A stretch of 64,000 nt of DNA from Halosolutus amylolyticus (GTDB lineage Archaea; Halobacteriota; Halobacteria; Halobacteriales; Natrialbaceae). This document shows positions 61,054 to 64,000 of the stretch, one piece after another. The DNA is taken from positions 952,059 through 1,016,058 of the forward strand of contig NZ_JALIQP010000001.1 in NCBI RefSeq assembly GCF_023566055.1, read 5' to 3'. The notes below the pieces were generated by a model. That model was not told where the DNA came from and ran no database searches. It was given only the letters and a program-made list of their open reading frames with translations. The position numbers were made by a program, and so were the translations under genes. Position 1 is the first letter of the stretch; every line of letters begins with the position of its first letter.

Positions 61054-62997
61054 ATGCGTGATCGAACCACACTGATCGCGGTCGCCCTCGCGGCGTTGCT
61101 CGTCGGGTCGGCGATCGGCGTCGGCCTCACGGGCGTGTTCGACGACACGAGCGCCGACGCGGCCGGGGACGATCGGTCGGGATCGCCGCTCGAGGAGCCG
61201 TCCGCGGCGACCCTGTCGACCTTCGAATCCGACGAGGCGTTCGCCGACTACTTCGACGACGATCGATCGGGACTCGTCCGGCCGGTCGGACCGACCGTCG
61301 CTCGAGCAGGCGGTGACGACGTCGCGGTCGAGGAGGATATGGACGCCGCGAACGGAGCGGACGAGGCGGATTCCGGCGGCGACGCTGGCGGCGGAACCGG
61401 CGGCGAACCGCGCCACTCCGAGACGAACGTCCAGGAGGCCGCGCTCGACGAACCGGACGTACTGAAGACCGACGGCGAGTCGGTCTACTATTCCGACGTT
61501 CGCTACACCCCGCGGTGGGACGAGACGAGTATCGTCGACGTGAGCGACCCCGCGGACCCCGAGTCGATCGGCTCGATCCCGCTCTCGGGGACGCTGTTGC
61601 TCGCGAACGACACGCTCGTCGTGCTCGGCCACGACCAGGTCGCCGGCTACGACGTGAGCGACCCTGCCGACCCCGAAGAGCAGTGGCGCAAGGACCTCGA
61701 GGCCCGGATCGACACCGCCCGCCTCTACGACGGCGACCTCTATCTCGTCCTCGTCGATCGACCCGGGAGCGATCCCTGTCCGATCGAGCCGTTCGGGGAC
61801 CGCGCGATCGAGTGCACCGACGTCGTCCGTCCCGACGCGCCGGCCGACGCGGACGTCGTCTACACCGCCATGCGCGTCGATCCCGAGACGGGGGACGTCG
61901 ACAGCGAGGAGAGCGTGATCGGCTCGCAGTCTCACTCTGCGACCTACGTCTCCGAGGAGGCGATCTACCTCTCGTACACGCGATCGACCTCGGAGTACGA
62001 CCTGCTGCGATCGTACCTTCTGAGCGAGAACGGCAGCGAGGTGGTCGACGAGACCGTCCGCGATCGGGTGCGGACGCTCGACGGCCTCGACATCTCCGAG
62101 CGAGCGAAGTCGGTCGAACTCCGCGAGATCCTCGACGGCTGGTACAGTGGGATGGACGACACGGACCGCAGGGAATCTCAGCGGGCGTTCGACGAGGGCC
62201 TGGCGGCGTACGTCGCGGACAACCAGCGGGACCTCACCCGGACCGGGATCGTCAGGATCGACATCGACGGCGACCTGACCGCCGACGGGAACGGCGAGGT
62301 GCCCGGCTACCCGCTGAACCAGTTCTCGCTGGACGAACACGACGACCACGTCCGCATCGCGACGACGATCCCCCGGAGCCACGGCGTCGACTCCGAAAAC
62401 GACGTCTACGTCCTCGATTCGGACCTCGAGACGGTCGGCTCGGTGACGGGACTCGGCGTCGACGAGCGGGTCTACTCCGTGCGCTTCGAGGGCGACGAGG
62501 GCTACGTCGTCACCTTCCGCGAGATCGACCCGTTCTACACGCTCGACCTCTCGGACCCGACCGATCCGATCGTCGAGGGCGAACTCAAACTGCCGGGCTT
62601 CTCCGAGTACCTCCACCCGCTAGAGGAGGACCTCGTGCTCGGCGTCGGACAGGAGGATCGACAGCCAAAGCTCTCGCTGTTCGACGTGAGCGATCGCGAC
62701 GACCCGATCGAGCGCGACTCGGTGATCCTCGACGACGAGCGCTACAGCGACGTCAGCCGGACCCACACCGCCTTCCTGCAGGACGAGGCCCACGGCGTGT
62801 TCTTCGTCCCGGGGAGCGAGCACAGCTACGTGTTCGGCTACGAGGGCGGCGACCTCGACGAGGTCGCCCGCGTTGACGTCGGCGGCCACGGTACGCGCGC
62901 GATGTACGTCGACGACTACCTCTACATCTTCGGCGGGGACGAAGCGGTCGTCCTCGACCAGACCACCTGGGAGGAGGAGACCCGGATCGACCTGTAG
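61054..62997 (+). CDS. Secreted beta-propeller domain protein
   Basis: 647 residues from ATG 61054 (a TTG three codons earlier is less likely). N-terminal signal or anchor (LIAVALAALLVGSAIGVGL), an acidic linker to ~125, then repeated ~50-residue units with the pattern VSDPADPE/DLSDPTDPIVEGEL (at least four copies), typical of the C-terminal beta-propeller family of archaea and some bacteria. Probably cell-surface; function unknown. Divergent from the thiolase gene. Confidence 0.82.
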   Translation: MRDRTTLIAVALAALLVGSAIGVGLTGVFDDTSADAAGDDRSGSPLEEPSAATLSTFESDEAFADYFDDDRSGLVRPVGPTVARAGGDDVAVEEDMDAANGADEADSGGDAGGGTGGEPRHSETNVQEAALDEPDVLKTDGESVYYSDVRYTPRWDETSIVDVSDPADPESIGSIPLSGTLLLANDTLVVLGHDQVAGYDVSDPADPEEQWRKDLEARIDTARLYDGDLYLVLVDRPGSDPCPIEPFGDRAIECTDVVRPDAPADADVVYTAMRVDPETGDVDSEESVIGSQSHSATYVSEEAIYLSYTRSTSEYDLLRSYLLSENGSEVVDETVRDRVRTLDGLDISERAKSVELREILDGWYSGMDDTDRRESQRAFDEGLAAYVADNQRDLTRTGIVRIDIDGDLTADGNGEVPGYPLNQFSLDEHDDHVRIATTIPRSHGVDSENDVYVLDSDLETVGSVTGLGVDERVYSVRFEGDEGYVVTFREIDPFYTLDLSDPTDPIVEGELKLPGFSEYLHPLEEDLVLGVGQEDRQPKLSLFDVSDRDDPIERDSVILDDERYSDVSRTHTAFLQDEAHGVFFVPGSEHSYVFGYEGGDLDEVARVDVGGHGTRAMYVDDYLYIFGGDEAVVLDQTTWEEETRIDL

Positions 62998-63113
62998 CGA
63001 TCGAACGCCCCGTTCCTGCGCCGGTCCGACGGTATCGATCGCGATCGAGGGGGCAGGACTGACAGTCCCGACCGAGGGGAATCCTTTTGCCGTCCGTTTG
63101 GCAATGCCAGTCC

Positions 63114-63911
63114 ATGGACGGAGACGAGCACCTCGATCGGCCGACCGACGACCGACCCACGGGGACCGATCGGGACGGAGCGGACCAGGACGGCGACGGA
63201 GACGATCGGGATGGAGACGCCGACGATCCGGAACCCGACTCGATCGACGGACGACCGGATGCGACGGATCGGGCAACGACGGATCAGGCCGGGACGTCTC
63301 CTGCCCCGGACGAGAACGGAGACGCGGCCGCGAACGGCGGCGCGACGGAAGCCGCGTCGGCCGACGACGAAGCGGGAACGATGCCCGGCGTCCCGGATCC
63401 CGACCCCGAGGAGTCGGACGTCCCCGAGGACGTCCGGAAGTACGCCCGGTTCAAAAAGATGGACGGGGCCCAGTACGATCGGGTCAACGAGTTCCTGCGC
63501 GATCGGACCTACGTCACTGCCCGCGAGTGGGCGATCGCGCGCCTCTGTTCGGACTTTCGCACCGAAACCGGCGTCGAGATGACCAAGATCGGCGAGAACC
63601 TGCCGGAACTCGTGCCGTTCATGACGGACACCTACACGCCGCAGGCGGTCAACCAGGCCCGCTCCTCGTTCGAGGAGAAGGTCCGGAAGGCGGGCGCGAC
63701 CTTCCTCTACGGGGCGATGTGTGACTTCTTCACCGCGGAGGAACTCGACGACGTGATGTACGAGTCGACCGAGGTCGCGAAGTTCCTGCTGGAGGTCGAG
63801 GGCGTGGACCTCTCCGTCGAAGAGGAACTCGAGGCCGAAGAACGGATCTCGTCGGTGATGCGCGAGGTCCGCGAGGCGAGCGAGGAACTCCGCGAGCAGG
63901 AGACCGAATAA
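63114..63911 (+). CDS. DUF5806 family protein
   Basis: 265 residues from ATG 63114. The first ~100 residues are an extremely acidic, low-complexity Asp/Gly/Ala tail. The conserved part (~105-265) is helical, starting PEDVRKYARFKKMDGAQYDR and containing REWAIARLCSDFRTETG; it matches a haloarchaeal family I know as DUF5806, without known function. 116 bases after the beta-propeller gene. Confidence 0.72.
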   Translation: MDGDEHLDRPTDDRPTGTDRDGADQDGDGDDRDGDADDPEPDSIDGRPDATDRATTDQAGTSPAPDENGDAAANGGATEAASADDEAGTMPGVPDPDPEESDVPEDVRKYARFKKMDGAQYDRVNEFLRDRTYVTAREWAIARLCSDFRTETGVEMTKIGENLPELVPFMTDTYTPQAVNQARSSFEEKVRKAGATFLYGAMCDFFTAEELDDVMYESTEVAKFLLEVEGVDLSVEEELEAEERISSVMREVREASEELREQETE

Positions 63912-64000
63912 CGCGCTCGGCAAACGCCGATGGCGATCCGTGCCGTCGCCGGTTCCGTGCCCCCTGTTCCCTGTCGAGAGGTTCGCGGTCGGTGACCCGA

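Noticed and set aside
1-64000. CRISPR arrays, tRNA and rRNA genes, intact insertion sequences
   Set aside because: No regularly spaced direct repeats, no cloverleaf with a TTCGANTC-type arm, no rRNA signature and no transposase-like protein were found by eye.

Overview
The window is haloarchaeal chromosome (class Halobacteria). Most of it is GC-rich with an acidic proteome. It carries the archaeal rpoA1-rpoA2-nusA-rps12-rps7 order, archaeal EF-2, several haloarchaea-only families (HalX, HalOD1, Bat-type HTH, DUF5781, DUF5806 and DUF7504-like), Tat/lipobox secreted proteins, and many TATA boxes about 27-32 bases before the start codon, which points to leaderless transcripts. The genus cannot be fixed from the sequence; a Natrialba/Haloterrigena/Natrinema-like organism is a guess.

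Layout. 1-4312: RNA polymerase A' (5' truncated), A'', NusA-like, S12 and S7. 4364-9453: an AT-richer island between rps7 and the EF-2 neighbourhood, holding two paralogous caspase-like (CHAT-type) proteins, a HalX regulator with a degenerate receiver, and a 41-residue membrane microprotein. 9539-13528: DUF7504-like protein, DUF5781 putative metalloprotein, EF-2. 13677-17207: MaoC hydratase, a small membrane protein, seryl-tRNA synthetase, a doubled PhoU/TrkA_C protein. 17606-22475: phosphonate/phosphite-type ABC importer with a HAD hydrolase and a lipoprotein. 22570-25352: split MgtE/SLC41 transporter, HTH protein, CDF exporter. 25353-26648: AT-rich gene-poor stretch.

26649-48710 is the metabolic centre. 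An IclR regulator precedes a ThDP-dependent lyase, an acyl-CoA ligase, a B12-dependent acyl-CoA mutase (two subunits) and its MeaB-type GTPase. The mutase large subunit has the residues that define 2-hydroxyisobutyryl-CoA mutase (Ile120, Asp147, Gln238) rather than methylmalonyl-CoA mutase. Next come an M24 hydrolase, a cupin, an acetyltransferase, a metallo-beta-lactamase-fold hydrolase, a complete branched-chain-type ABC importer, and a convergent gene for an 1811-residue trifunctional propionyl-CoA synthase. The region looks like an accessory module for short branched or hydroxylated carboxylic acids.

49817-63911: two paralogous long-chain acyl-CoA ligases with two small regulators between them, a second split MgtE pair, a zinc-ribbon protein, an aldehyde:ferredoxin oxidoreductase-family enzyme, small membrane proteins, a thiolase, a secreted beta-propeller protein and a DUF5806 protein.

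Non-coding signals of note are an ~80-bp palindromic element present three times (35996, 36186, 49562) and a 20-bp palindromic operator-like motif present three times (26140, 26167, 35857). No rRNA, tRNA, CRISPR array or intact insertion sequence was seen.
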